Shown here in pieces: positions 36,200 through 45,440 of a DNA stretch of 64,000 nt. This DNA is from CADEED01 sp020442965 (lineage in GTDB: Bacteria > Pseudomonadota > Gammaproteobacteria > Steroidobacterales > Steroidobacteraceae): assembly GCA_041395525.1 (NCBI GenBank), contig JAWLAH010000001.1, positions 248,001 through 312,000 of the forward strand, read 5' to 3'. The notes beneath the pieces are model-generated. The model did no database searches. It saw only the letters and a program-made list of their open reading frames with translations, and had not been told where the DNA came from. Each line of letters starts with the position of its first letter. Within the stretch, counting starts at the first letter, position 1. The position numbers and the translations under genes were made by a program.

Positions 36200-38140
36200 A
36201 TGACAGTGGGTGCTGTACGCATTAAGGATCGGTGGGGCGAACAGCGCCTGTTCGAGCAGCGTTCGCTGATCGCGGCGATCGTGATTTTCTTGCTGACGAG
36301 TCTGTTGATCGCGCGACTGGTTGTCTTGCAAGTCGTACGACACGACTACTATACCGAGTTGTCTGCCGGAAATCGCGTGCGGCTGGAACCGTTGCCGGCA
36401 CCGCGCGGACTCATTCTGGATCGGCATGGCAAGGTAATGGCTGACAATCAGCCGGCGTTTCAGCTCGAACTCGTGCGCGAACAAGTCCCCGACGTCGACG
36501 CGACACTGCGGCGGTTGGTCGAGATCGGCCTGCTGGCCACAGACGATCTCGAGGACGTCCGCCGGACCATTCTGTCGCGCCGCAAATTCGAGGGTGTACC
36601 GATACGCTTGCGCATGACTGACGAGGAGATCGCGCGCTTCGCCGTGCATCGTTTCGAGTTTCCCGGAGTCGATATCGCAACCCGCCTGGCGCGTAGCTAC
36701 CCGCAAAAAGAAATCGCCGTACACGCACTCGGCTACGTTGCGGCCATCAGCGAGTCCGACCTGAAGCGAATCGACACCGCAGCGTACGCCGGGACCACCT
36801 TGATCGGCAAATTGGGCATCGAATCGTCGTTCGAGAATCAATTGCATGGTACGAATGGGTCGCGCGAAATACTCGTCAACGCTGCAGGACGCTCCGTCGA
36901 GCGCGCCGGCGGGTTTGTCCCGGATCTACACCGCGTCGCTCCGGTTGCGGGCGAGGACATCATCACCAGCATCGATCTCGAAACGCAACGCATTGCCGAG
37001 GATGCCTTGATCGACCGACGCGGCTCGATCGTCGCCATCGATCCAGAGAACGGCGACGTTATCGCACTGGTTAGTCGTCCGGGATTCGATCCGAATGCGT
37101 TCGGCCGCGGCCTGACGCGCGCCGAGTTCGCCGCTCTGAACGAGAACATCGATCGGCCGCTCTTGAACCGCGCGCTGAAGGGGGCCTATCCGCCGGGTTC
37201 CACGATCAAACCCATCGTCGCGCTCGCCGGGCTCGCCTATGGCGTAACGACGCCGGAGCACTCCCGGGTGTGCGGCGGGTACTTTACGTTGCCGGGATCC
37301 CGGCATCGCTTTCGCGACTGGAAGGCGGGTGGTCACGGCCGCGTCGACATGCTGCAGGCGATCGCGCAGTCCTGCGACGTCTATTTCTACGACCTGGCGG
37401 CCCAGATCGGCGTGGATCGGCTCGCGGAGTTCCTCGGACACTTCGGGCTCGGTGCACTGACCGGTATCGATATCAGTGGTGAGAAACGCGGCTTGCTACC
37501 GACGCCCGCCTGGAAACGTAAAGCATTCCCGCGACCCGCCGACCAGGTCTGGTTTCCAGGCGAAACCGTGATTTTCGGCATCGGTCAGGGCTATCTCACG
37601 ACAACGCCGTTGCAGATGGCGCACGCCGCCGCAATCATTGCCGCGCGCGGCAAGAGCTACCAACCTCGACTGGTGACTGCGCTCAAAGACCCAGTGACTA
37701 ATAAAATACGCGCGCTTGAACCAAAGCTCATCGAGCAGGTCGAAATAGCCCAGCCGGAAGCCTGGGACGTCGCGATCGGCGGTATGATCAAGGTGATGAA
37801 CGGCGGTACTGCGTCGCGCAGTCAGGCGGGTGCCAAGTATCAGATCGCCGGCAAAACCGGCACGGCGCAAGTATTTTCAATCGCGCAAAATGCCAAATAC
37901 GATGAAGCGAAAATCGACGAGCGGCTGCGGGATCACGCCTGGTTCATCGCATTTGCACCGGCCGACGCGCCGAAGATCGCGGTTGCTGTCATGGTAGAAA
38001 ACGGCCGCAGCGGCAGCGGCACGGCGGCACCGATCGCCCGTCGCGTCATCGACACGTATCTCCTCGGCGCACCGACGACTGAACTGCCCGCCCGCAAGGC
38101 AATCGCCGGCGCCGCCGCCCCGCCGCCGGCCACCGAGTAG
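36200..38140 (+). CDS. mrdA: Penicillin-binding protein 2 (elongation transpeptidase)
   Basis: PBP2 is the class B transpeptidase of the elongasome, working with RodA. The 646-aa protein has a cytoplasmic tail, one membrane segment at about 22-43, a dimerisation/pedestal domain and the transpeptidase domain. Active-site motifs are SxxK at 334-337 (STIK), SxD at 391-393 (SCD) and KTG at 552-554. The C-terminus ends in an Ala/Pro-rich tail. It sits between mreD and rodA with gaps of 9 and 10 nt. Confidence 0.97.
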   Translation: MTVGAVRIKDRWGEQRLFEQRSLIAAIVIFLLTSLLIARLVVLQVVRHDYYTELSAGNRVRLEPLPAPRGLILDRHGKVMADNQPAFQLELVREQVPDVDATLRRLVEIGLLATDDLEDVRRTILSRRKFEGVPIRLRMTDEEIARFAVHRFEFPGVDIATRLARSYPQKEIAVHALGYVAAISESDLKRIDTAAYAGTTLIGKLGIESSFENQLHGTNGSREILVNAAGRSVERAGGFVPDLHRVAPVAGEDIITSIDLETQRIAEDALIDRRGSIVAIDPENGDVIALVSRPGFDPNAFGRGLTRAEFAALNENIDRPLLNRALKGAYPPGSTIKPIVALAGLAYGVTTPEHSRVCGGYFTLPGSRHRFRDWKAGGHGRVDMLQAIAQSCDVYFYDLAAQIGVDRLAEFLGHFGLGALTGIDISGEKRGLLPTPAWKRKAFPRPADQVWFPGETVIFGIGQGYLTTTPLQMAHAAAIIAARGKSYQPRLVTALKDPVTNKIRALEPKLIEQVEIAQPEAWDVAIGGMIKVMNGGTASRSQAGAKYQIAGKTGTAQVFSIAQNAKYDEAKIDERLRDHAWFIAFAPADAPKIAVAVMVENGRSGSGTAAPIARRVIDTYLLGAPTTELPARKAIAGAAAPPPATE

Positions 38141-38150
38141 GACTACCGCG

Positions 38151-39290
38151 ATGATCTACGAGGAAGTGGAAGTCGGTTCGCGCACCAGGCGCACGCTTAC
38201 GGCAACTGCCCGCATCTTGCTCGCCCTGAAGCTGGACGGGCCGTTGTTAGTCGGGCTCGGGTTACTCGCCGTCTACGGATTGGTCGTTCTATACAGCGCG
38301 TCGGGTCAGAACATGGAAAAGGTACTCGACGGTGCCATGCGAGTTGCGCTCGGCGGTATCGCGATGTGCGCGCTGGCTCAAGTCAAGCCGTCGTATTTGC
38401 GTGGGATATCGCCGTGGCTGTTCGCCATCGGCTGCATCCTGTTGATCGTGGTCGACGTCGTGGGCTATGTCGGCAAGGGCGCGCAGCGCTGGCTCGACTT
38501 GGGCGTTGTGCGGTTTCAGCCCTCCGAAATCATGAAACTGGCGGTACCGATGACCTGCGCTTGGTGGTTGCAGGATCGGCCCGTACCGATCGACACGCGT
38601 AGCCTGATCGTGTTGACGCTCGCCATCCTGATTCCCGCGGGCCTCACGGTCGCACAACCAGATCTCGGTACCGGTGGCTTGATCCTGATCGGCGGCCTGA
38701 TGGTGTTAGTGATGGCGGGACTGTCAGGCCGGATCATGGGCGCTCTTCTCGTGCTCGGCTTGATCGCCGCGTATTTTGGCTGGAGTTTTCTGCATGACTA
38801 CCAACGACAGCGGGTACTGACGTTGCTCGATCCGGAATCGGATCCGCTCGGCGCCGGCTACCACATCATCCAGTCGCAAATTGCGATCGGCTCCGGCGGC
38901 ATCTTCGGCAAAGGCTGGCTGAACGGTAGCCAGGGTCAGCTCGAGTTCCTGCCGGAGCGCTCGACCGACTTCATCTATGCAGTGATAGGCGAGGAATTCG
39001 GTATGGTCGGGATCGTACTGCTGTTGTTGCTATATCTCTTCGTGATCGCGCGTGCGCTGTATCTCGCGATCGAGATGCAGGACACATTCGGTCGCTTGCT
39101 GGGGGGCAGCATTGCGCTGACCTTCTTTGTCTACGTCTTCATCAACGCAGGGATGGTCAGTGGTCTGTTGCCGGTCGTCGGCGTACCGCTGCCGATGATC
39201 AGCTACGGCGGCACGTCCATGGTGACCCTGCTCGCCGGCTTCGGTATCCTGATGTCGCTCTATTCGCATCGCAAACTGATCGGGTCCTGA
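38151..39290 (+). CDS. rodA: Peptidoglycan glycosyltransferase RodA (SEDS family)
   Basis: RodA polymerises lipid II in partnership with PBP2. The 379-aa SEDS protein has about ten membrane segments. Conserved stretches are YSASGQNMEKV, GAQRWLDLGVVRFQPSEIMKL (parts GAQRWL and QPSEIMK), PDLGTGGLI, LPERSTDFIYAVIGEEFG and the C-terminal GVPLPMISYGGTS. It has an extended hydrophilic N-terminus of about 25 residues. Its stop shares one base with the start of mltB (TGATG). Confidence 0.96.
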   Translation: MIYEEVEVGSRTRRTLTATARILLALKLDGPLLVGLGLLAVYGLVVLYSASGQNMEKVLDGAMRVALGGIAMCALAQVKPSYLRGISPWLFAIGCILLIVVDVVGYVGKGAQRWLDLGVVRFQPSEIMKLAVPMTCAWWLQDRPVPIDTRSLIVLTLAILIPAGLTVAQPDLGTGGLILIGGLMVLVMAGLSGRIMGALLVLGLIAAYFGWSFLHDYQRQRVLTLLDPESDPLGAGYHIIQSQIAIGSGGIFGKGWLNGSQGQLEFLPERSTDFIYAVIGEEFGMVGIVLLLLLYLFVIARALYLAIEMQDTFGRLLGGSIALTFFVYVFINAGMVSGLLPVVGVPLPMISYGGTSMVTLLAGFGILMSLYSHRKLIGS

Positions 39291-40387
39291 TGCCACGCTG
39301 CCTGCTTCTGTCTTGTCTGCCTGTCGTTGCTCTGCTGTTCGCCGGACCGGCCGTCGCCGACCGCGAGTTCTCGGGCCAGGATCGCTTCGATCTGGAACGG
39401 CCGGACGTGCAGCAATGGGTAGAAAAGACCGCCAAGGAACAGAGTGTTCCCGCGGCGGACATCTACCGCATCCTGGCCAAGGCTGAGCCCCAACCGAAAA
39501 TCATCGAATTGATGAATCGGCCCGCCGAGCGCGTCTCGCCCTGGTATGAATACCGCGCCCGCTTCCTCACCGAGCAGCGCATCAAGGAAGGCGTGCAGTT
39601 CTATGTCGACCATCGTGAGCGGCTCGAACGCGCGCAGGCTGACACCGGCGTCGCGCCGGAGTACATCGTCGCGATCATAGGAGTCGAGACGTTCTACGGA
39701 CGAATCACGGGTCGCCATCGGGTGCTCGACGCGCTCACAACCCTGGCCTTCGGCTTTCCGCGGCGTGCCGAGTTCTTCCAGAGTGAACTGGCAAGCTTCC
39801 TGCTGCTGACAAGAGAAGAAGCGATCGACCCATTGACCGCGCTTGGATCGTACGCTGGCGCGATGGGCGCACCTCAGTTCATGCCCTCGAGCTATCGACG
39901 CTACGCGGTCGACGGGAGCAATGATCACCGCCGCGACCTGTTCTCTGACTGGGACGACGTAGTGGCGAGCGTCGCTAACTACTTTGCCGAGCATGGCTGG
40001 CAGCGCGACGGTCCGGTCCTAGTTGAAAGCCGCATCGAGCCGGACGCGCCGATCGTCGCCGACCCACGCAACCTCACGCTCAACGAAACGATCGACGGCC
40101 TGCGCGCCAAGGGCGTGACATTCACGGTGGCTTTGCCGGGCGACACGCCCGCCATCCTGATTCCCGCGGAATTGCGCAATGGCCCCAGCTATCGGGTCGG
40201 CTTCAAGAACTTCGAGGTCATCACGCGCTACAACCGTAGTCTGCGTTACGCCATGGCGGTCTACGAGCTGGCGCAAGCGATCGTTGCCCGAGTCCCACCG
40301 CTGACCGTTGCCCCAGTCGATCAACCGCAGCAGCCGTCCGAGCCGGCGATCAGCGCCGGGCCGCCGCCGGCCTCGCCCGCTCCATAA
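39290..40387 (+). CDS. mltB: Lytic murein transglycosylase B (MltB family)
   Basis: MltB-type enzymes cleave the MurNAc-GlcNAc bond to give 1,6-anhydroMurNAc ends. The 365-aa precursor has a Sec signal peptide ending AVA and no lipobox, so it is the soluble periplasmic form. The catalytic Glu133 lies in IGVETFYGRITG, and the family motif GAMGAPQFMPSSYRRYAVD follows. The last 35 residues are Pro/Ala-rich. It overlaps the rodA stop by one base and lies 3 nt before rlpA. Confidence 0.94.
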   Translation: MPRCLLLSCLPVVALLFAGPAVADREFSGQDRFDLERPDVQQWVEKTAKEQSVPAADIYRILAKAEPQPKIIELMNRPAERVSPWYEYRARFLTEQRIKEGVQFYVDHRERLERAQADTGVAPEYIVAIIGVETFYGRITGRHRVLDALTTLAFGFPRRAEFFQSELASFLLLTREEAIDPLTALGSYAGAMGAPQFMPSSYRRYAVDGSNDHRRDLFSDWDDVVASVANYFAEHGWQRDGPVLVESRIEPDAPIVADPRNLTLNETIDGLRAKGVTFTVALPGDTPAILIPAELRNGPSYRVGFKNFEVITRYNRSLRYAMAVYELAQAIVARVPPLTVAPVDQPQQPSEPAISAGPPPASPAP

Positions 40388-40390
40388 GTC

Positions 40391-41206
40391 ATGCGCCGCG
40401 CGCTGATCGGGATCTGTGCCGTCGCATTGTTAGCAGGCTGTGTCAGCACGCGCAATGAATCGACGGACAACCGTAACCGCGGCAGCGCGCTGCCAGCACC
40501 TCCGCCTGACATCGCAGCGATTCCAGACGCCGTACCGCGAGCCGAGCCACGCAGCCGCTACGGCAACCCGCCGTTCTACGAAGTATTTGGTCGCCGCTAC
40601 CAGGTCATGAGCACCGCCGATGGCTACGCCGAGCGCGGATTGGCCTCGTGGTACGGTCCGGGGTTCCACGCCGAAAACACCTCGAATGGCGAACGCTACG
40701 ACATGTATGCAATGACCGCGGCGCACAAGACGCTGCCGCTGCCCGCCTACGTCCAGGTCACCAATCTCGACAACGGCAGGTCGGTAGTCGTCCGCGTCAA
40801 TGATCGCGGTCCTTTCGTCGACGGACGGATCATCGATCTCTCGTACACGGCGGCGGCGAAACTCGACATGATCCGAGCCGGAACGGCACGCGTGGAGGTT
40901 CGCGTATTGACCCCGTCCGGCGCCGGATCGTCACTTCCCGAACGCCCGCTTGCCGCACCAGTGGCAACAGCCAATCCGCTCTTCATACAGGTTGGTGCGT
41001 TCAGCAGCCTCGACAACGCGCGCGCGTTGCTGCAGCGTCTGTTCGCAGACGGTATCGACCTCGCATCGATACGCTCCGACCAGGGTGGCGCGCAGCCACT
41101 GCACCGCGTACGCATCGGTCCGCTGGGCAGCGTCGAAGAGTTCGATCGCATGATGGCAAGACTCGCCGAACTTGGGGTCGCCGGAGGGCGACTCGCGGGC
41201 GAGTAG
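40391..41206 (+). CDS. rlpA: Septal ring lytic transglycosylase RlpA (lipoprotein)
   Basis: RlpA is an outer-membrane lipoprotein that, in Pseudomonas, cleaves denuded glycan strands at septa. The 271-aa product has the lipobox LLAGC (Cys17), a double-psi beta-barrel domain at about 75-165 (GLASWYGPGFHAENTSNGE in part, RVNDRGPFVDGRIIDLSY), and a C-terminal SPOR domain at about 195-270 (FIQVGAFSSLDNARAL, HRVRIGPL). The SPOR domain should target denuded peptidoglycan. It lies between mltB and dacA as in Pseudomonas. Confidence 0.95.
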   Translation: MRRALIGICAVALLAGCVSTRNESTDNRNRGSALPAPPPDIAAIPDAVPRAEPRSRYGNPPFYEVFGRRYQVMSTADGYAERGLASWYGPGFHAENTSNGERYDMYAMTAAHKTLPLPAYVQVTNLDNGRSVVVRVNDRGPFVDGRIIDLSYTAAAKLDMIRAGTARVEVRVLTPSGAGSSLPERPLAAPVATANPLFIQVGAFSSLDNARALLQRLFADGIDLASIRSDQGGAQPLHRVRIGPLGSVEEFDRMMARLAELGVAGGRLAGE

Positions 41207-41315
41207 TCTGCACCGCCCACGAGTTCCGTGCGTCGCGTCGCCGCATTGCCTACAATGACCGCCTGCCGCGGTAACTCTCACCGTATCCCGACCAGCGATC
41301 AGGAGATCGACCCCC

Positions 41316-42476
41316 ATGCATTACGTCCGGCCCACTCGCGCCGTTGCTCTAGCGTTCGTGTTTCTCGCAAGCAACTTACTCATCGCAGCGTCGAGCGGAG
41401 CCGCTGTGCCGATGCAGCCACCGCCGTCGATCGAAGCACGCGCGCATATTCTCATCGACTTTCAAACCGGCGCCGTGCTCGCTGAACACAATGCGGATGA
41501 GCCGATGGAACCGGCCAGTATCACCAAAGTGATGACCGCCTATGCCGCCTTCAAAGCGCTCAAGGAAGGCCGCATCAAACTCACCGATCCCGTCACGATC
41601 AGCGAGCACGCCTGGAAGAGCGAAGGGTCGCGCAGTTTCGTGCAAGTCGGCACACAGGTGCCGATGGAAGTACTGCTGAAAGGCATGATGGTGCAGTCCG
41701 GCAACGACGCCACGATCGCCGTTGCGGAACGTATTGGCGGTACTGAACAAGCCTTCGCCGGCATCATGAACTCCTACGCAAAACAACTCGGCATGAAGAA
41801 TTCGCACTTCGAGAATTCCACCGGGTTGCCGGGGCCTACGCATCGCATGAGCGCGCGCGATATCGCAATACTGGCGCGCGCGGTGATCGCAGAGTTCCCC
41901 GAGTACTATCGCTGGTATTCGTTGCGCGAATACGAATGGAACGGCATCAAGCAACAGAACCGCAATGGGCTGTTGGGTCGCGATCCCAGTGTCGATGGGA
42001 TCAAGACGGGCCACACCGATTCCGCGGGCTATTGCCTGGCGACATCGGCCAATCGTGGCGGTATGCGGCTCATTAGTGCGGTGCTCGGCACCGCTTCGAT
42101 GAAGGCACGCGAGGACGCGAGCGCTGCGCTGCTGAATTACGGCTACACATTCTACGAGACGGTCGCCCTGAAGAAAAAGGGCGAAGCACTCCTCTCGCCG
42201 CGCGTCTACAAAGGTGCCGTGGACATGATCCCGGCGGTCGTCGCGCACGACCTGTGGGCAACCGTTCCGCGTGGCTCGGCTGCCAGCCTGGTGACCACTA
42301 CCACCTTGAACGAACCGTTGATCGCGCCGCTCGCCGACGATCAGCCGATCGGTCAAGTATCGATCGCGGATGGTGCGACCGTGATTTCCAGCACACCATT
42401 GGTGCCGCAAAGCGCCGTTGCCGAAGGCGGCTGGTGGTCACGATTGACCGACACGGTCTCACTCTGGATGCGATAG
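41316..42476 (+). CDS. dacA: D-alanyl-D-alanine carboxypeptidase (PBP5/6 family)
   Basis: This class C PBP trims the terminal D-Ala from pentapeptide stems. The 386-aa precursor has a Sec signal peptide, SxxK at 68-71 (SITK), SGN at 128-130 and KTG at 230-232, then the PBP5_C beta domain and a C-terminal amphipathic helix (WWSRLTDTVSLWMR) for membrane attachment. A TACAAT box at 41251-41256, 60 bp upstream, may be a promoter of its own, though without a good -35. The 109-bp gap before it is the largest in the cluster. Confidence 0.95.
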   Translation: MHYVRPTRAVALAFVFLASNLLIAASSGAAVPMQPPPSIEARAHILIDFQTGAVLAEHNADEPMEPASITKVMTAYAAFKALKEGRIKLTDPVTISEHAWKSEGSRSFVQVGTQVPMEVLLKGMMVQSGNDATIAVAERIGGTEQAFAGIMNSYAKQLGMKNSHFENSTGLPGPTHRMSARDIAILARAVIAEFPEYYRWYSLREYEWNGIKQQNRNGLLGRDPSVDGIKTGHTDSAGYCLATSANRGGMRLISAVLGTASMKAREDASAALLNYGYTFYETVALKKKGEALLSPRVYKGAVDMIPAVVAHDLWATVPRGSAASLVTTTTLNEPLIAPLADDQPIGQVSIADGATVISSTPLVPQSAVAEGGWWSRLTDTVSLWMR

Positions 42477-42485
42477 TGACACGCC

Positions 42486-43358
42486 GTGGGTGAACCGCTA
42501 CCGATCTGCTATCTGAACGGCGAGTATTTGCCGCTGCGCGAGGCGCGTATCTCGCCGCTCGATCGCGGCTTCCTGTATGCAGACGGCGCCTATGAAGTCA
42601 CGCCCGTCTATGGTGGCCGACCGTTTCGATTCGAGCAACACCATGCTCGCTTGACACGCAGCCTCAATGCGATCCGCATGACGGATCCGTTGACACCCGA
42701 CCACTGGCGCAGCGTTTATCGCGAGTTGATCGGACGCAATGGCGGCGGTGATCAGTACATCTATCTGCAAGTGACGCGCGGCGCCGAGTACGGGCGCAAT
42801 CACGCACCGTTGCCCGACGTTCCCCGTACAGTGTTCGCGTTCGCGGCGCCCTGGCCGGCCTTGTCGGCGAGCGTCCTCGCGAACGGCGTTGCCTGTATCA
42901 CTGCTGAGGACACTCGCTGGGCACGGTGCGACATCAAGTCCGTATCGTTGCTCGCCAATGTATTGCTGCGTCAACTCGCGGTCGATGCGGACGCCGGCGA
43001 AACCGTTTTGCTGCGCGAAGGCGAGCTTACCGATGCCTCAGCCTCGAGCGTGCATGTCGTTCTGAACGGCGAGCTGCGCACGCCACCTAACTCGCAGCGC
43101 CTGCTGCCAGGCACCACGCGCGGCGTCATGGAAGAAATCGCGGCGGCAGCGGGTGTTGCGCACCGCAGTGAGCGCATTACGGAACGGGAGTTACGCGCTG
43201 CCGATGAGATTCTCCTCGGCGCCGCAACACGGGAGGTGCAGCCGGTCACGCGCCTCGATGGTCGAGCCGTCGGGAGGGGCAAGCCTGGTCCGGTTTGGCG
43301 GCGACTATACGATGCGTATCAAGCCTACAAGAGCGCGGTCGCCAACACGCCTTGGTAG
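42486..43358 (+). CDS. dat: D-amino-acid aminotransferase (class IV PLP)
   Basis: This fold-type IV PLP enzyme probably interconverts D-Ala and D-Glu with their 2-oxo acids. The 290-aa protein starts at GTG 42486, 9 nt after dacA. It shows ISPLDRGFLYADGAYEVTPVY in parts (LDRGF, DGAYE), the PLP-binding Lys151 in CDIKSVSLLANVL, the conserved Glu in GELTDASASSV, and the PLP phosphate region LLPGTTRG. Branched-chain or aminodeoxychorismate activity cannot be excluded by eye, but neighbouring the D,D-carboxypeptidase argues for a D-amino-acid role, perhaps recycling released D-Ala. Confidence 0.87.
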   Translation: MGEPLPICYLNGEYLPLREARISPLDRGFLYADGAYEVTPVYGGRPFRFEQHHARLTRSLNAIRMTDPLTPDHWRSVYRELIGRNGGGDQYIYLQVTRGAEYGRNHAPLPDVPRTVFAFAAPWPALSASVLANGVACITAEDTRWARCDIKSVSLLANVLLRQLAVDADAGETVLLREGELTDASASSVHVVLNGELRTPPNSQRLLPGTTRGVMEEIAAAAGVAHRSERITERELRAADEILLGAATREVQPVTRLDGRAVGRGKPGPVWRRLYDAYQAYKSAVANTPW

Positions 43359-43384
43359 CGGAGCGGCTGCTCGCGACTGGTAAT

Positions 43385-43654
43385 ATGACAACCGAAACCA
43401 AGCCTTTGCTGAATTTTCCAGTCGACTACCCGATCAAGGTCGTTGCAAGACGTAGCGCAGACTTGCGCTTGCGGATTGACGCGATCGTGGCGGTCCACGC
43501 ACCGGATTTCGATCTGTCGACCGCCGTCGAACGCGACAGTACCCACGCGAGCTATGTTGCCATCACCTATACCATCCGGGCGACCGGCCGCGAACAGGTC
43601 ATAGCGCTGGTCAACGCACTGCAGGCCAGCGCAGACGTAGTCATGTTGATCTAG
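43385..43654 (+). CDS. ybeD: DUF493/YbeD family protein
   Basis: YbeD-type proteins are small ACT-like alpha/beta proteins of unconfirmed, probably regulatory function. From ATG 43385 the product is 89 aa, the family size, with the diagnostic LLNFPVDYPIKVVAR near the start and YVAITYTIRATGREQ later. A longer start at 43295 overlaps dat and is unlikely. In Pseudomonas ybeD is followed by lipB and lipA; here a minus-strand methyltransferase gene follows instead. Confidence 0.9.
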   Translation: MTTETKPLLNFPVDYPIKVVARRSADLRLRIDAIVAVHAPDFDLSTAVERDSTHASYVAITYTIRATGREQVIALVNALQASADVVMLI

Positions 43655-43679
43655 TTTGCCGTCGCGGCGCGCCGCCGTC

Positions 43680-44882
43680 TCATGTCGTAGCGAGTTTCCG
43701 CGCGCCAAACACGAACCAGCCGCCAGCGCCATGCGGCGGTGCTTCGAGCTCGCCGCGGACGAACCGCGCCAGCTTCTCGGCACCGAATGACGCATAGTCG
43801 GGAATACGATGAGCGAAACACTCGTTGCGCGCAAATCCGGCGGCAACGCAGCTCTCGAACGGATCGGAGGCACGGAACTTGCCGTAGTGAGGTTCGTTGT
43901 TGTTCTCGATGTCCCAATTCCAGAAGAAGTTCTCGTACGCGCCCACCGCGGCTTCATTCGGTAACTCCATATGGACCATCATGCCGCCTGGCGCTAACAG
44001 GCGGGCGCATTCACGCAGAATGCGCGGCACCGCAACGCTCGAGACTTCATGGAAAAAGAAACTCGACACGATCAAGTCGAAATGCCCGTCGGGAAAGTCA
44101 GTTGCCTCAGCATTTTGTTGACTGAAATGTATAGGCACCCCTTCATGGGCCGCGAGTGCGTGGCCAAAGCGCAGCGTTGGCGCAGCAACATCGATGCCGT
44201 GTAGTTCGGCCTGCGGAAACACTGCGGCAAAGGGCGCCAGGTTCTTGCCGCTGGTCGTGCCCATGTCGAGTATCCGCCGCGGCTTGAAGTCGGGGTAGCG
44301 CAGCTTCAACCAGTGACTGATCGACTCCGCCACGACACCGGGCCGCTTGCGATAAGGATGCTGACCCGTAAACACTTTGCCGCCGAATGCTGTCACCGCA
44401 CCTTGCGCCACGTCGTCGATCGTATGTTCGGTGTGAAAGCAACCGGGTATGAGGTGGACATCCAATGCGCTCACATAGCGCGGCACCTCGAAGTTCTCGG
44501 CCAGTCGCAATGTGCCGCCGTGCGGGTTATCAGCAGCGATCGAGCGGCTCGTTTCGATCATCGCTGGCAGGGCACGCTCGATCGTCGGCTGCACCGACTG
44601 GTAGCACATCTCCTGTGCGTGATAGCGAACCGTGCTGTAAAAGCGGTACGACGGCCGCTTTTCCATGGCGCGTTCAATAGCGCGCCAGTCGGCCGGTTTG
44701 GCACCCCGAGCCGCCAGCTCGGGCGCGACGCACTCCTGGTAATCGCGCGCCAGGTCTGCACGCATGTCGATGATCGCGTGTTTGCGCAAGCTGGCGACGA
44801 ATTGCTGTCGCGCCCCCTCGTCGTGAGTCGGCTGAAACAAGGCTTCGATATTGGGGACGCGCTGCGGGCTGCTGCTTGTCAT
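43680..44882 (-). CDS. Class I SAM-dependent methyltransferase, substrate unknown
   Basis: The 400-aa protein has a roughly 200-residue N-terminal helical region with no recognised domain, then a Rossmann methyltransferase domain. Motif I is ILDMGTTSGKNLAPF (a GTTSG variant of GxGxG), the acidic strand-2 end is HGIDVA, and post-I motifs are DFPDGHFDLIVSSFFFHEVS and LAPGGMMVHMELPNE. The long N-terminal region resembles those of small-molecule methyltransferases in secondary metabolism. It ends a minus-strand group with the HbpS/GlcG-like gene 12 nt upstream and an unknown 100-aa gene. It converges with ybeD. Confidence 0.82.
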   Translation of the reverse strand: MTSSSPQRVPNIEALFQPTHDEGARQQFVASLRKHAIIDMRADLARDYQECVAPELAARGAKPADWRAIERAMEKRPSYRFYSTVRYHAQEMCYQSVQPTIERALPAMIETSRSIAADNPHGGTLRLAENFEVPRYVSALDVHLIPGCFHTEHTIDDVAQGAVTAFGGKVFTGQHPYRKRPGVVAESISHWLKLRYPDFKPRRILDMGTTSGKNLAPFAAVFPQAELHGIDVAAPTLRFGHALAAHEGVPIHFSQQNAEATDFPDGHFDLIVSSFFFHEVSSVAVPRILRECARLLAPGGMMVHMELPNEAAVGAYENFFWNWDIENNNEPHYGKFRASDPFESCVAAGFARNECFAHRIPDYASFGAEKLARFVRGELEAPPHGAGGWFVFGARKLATT

Positions 44883-44894
44883 GATGCTCCACTC

Positions 44895-45305
44895 CTACCG
44901 TTCGATCGCCAACGAGGCTAGTGTATCGACGCCGGCTTGCGCGACCTGCTCGTCTTCCTCGGCCGTCGCGCCGGAAACACCGATCGCGCCGATACACTGC
45001 CCTTGATACAACAGCGGGACTGCGCCGCGCAAGGGCAGGAGATCCAGCGCCATGAGATGCGGCGCATCCTGCACACGCTCCTGCCACACTCCGCTCGGGC
45101 GATGCGTCATCACAGCGGTACGCGCCTTGCGCAGCGCAACGTCAACGGTCAGCGGCCGCGCATCGAGGCGCTCGAGATGCAGCGGGTGCCCAGCCTCGTC
45201 CACGATGACGATCGTCACCGAGAAACCTTGTTTCGAGGCTGCTTCTCGACACGCCGCCGCCAGGCGTCGCGCGTCGTCTGCCACCAGATAGGGCTTCATT
45301 CGCAT
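44895..45305 (-). CDS. HbpS/GlcG-like (DUF336) protein
   Basis: The 136-aa protein is a single GlcG/HbpS domain: YLVADDARRLAAACREAA, VTIVIVDEAGHPLHLERLD in part, KARTAVMTHRPSG, and GAVPLLYQGQCIGAIGVSGA near the C-terminus. It has no signal peptide. Relatives include the extracellular haem-binding HbpS and accessory proteins of glycolate, diol and aromatic-catabolic loci; the precise ligand is unknown. It lies 12 nt upstream of the methyltransferase gene, so the two should be co-transcribed. Confidence 0.85.
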   Translation of the reverse strand: MRMKPYLVADDARRLAAACREAASKQGFSVTIVIVDEAGHPLHLERLDARPLTVDVALRKARTAVMTHRPSGVWQERVQDAPHLMALDLLPLRGAVPLLYQGQCIGAIGVSGATAEEDEQVAQAGVDTLASLAIER

Positions 45306-45440
45306 GTCAATTCTCCCGGCTGCCTGATCGCAAGACTGCCGCTTGGCAGGGGCCCCGCCCGTGCTAACAAATCGGCCACGGTTGCGTGGTCGTCCTGCGC
45401 AGGCTCCGCTGCGCCACTCAGCGCCGCCAGCACGGCGCCA

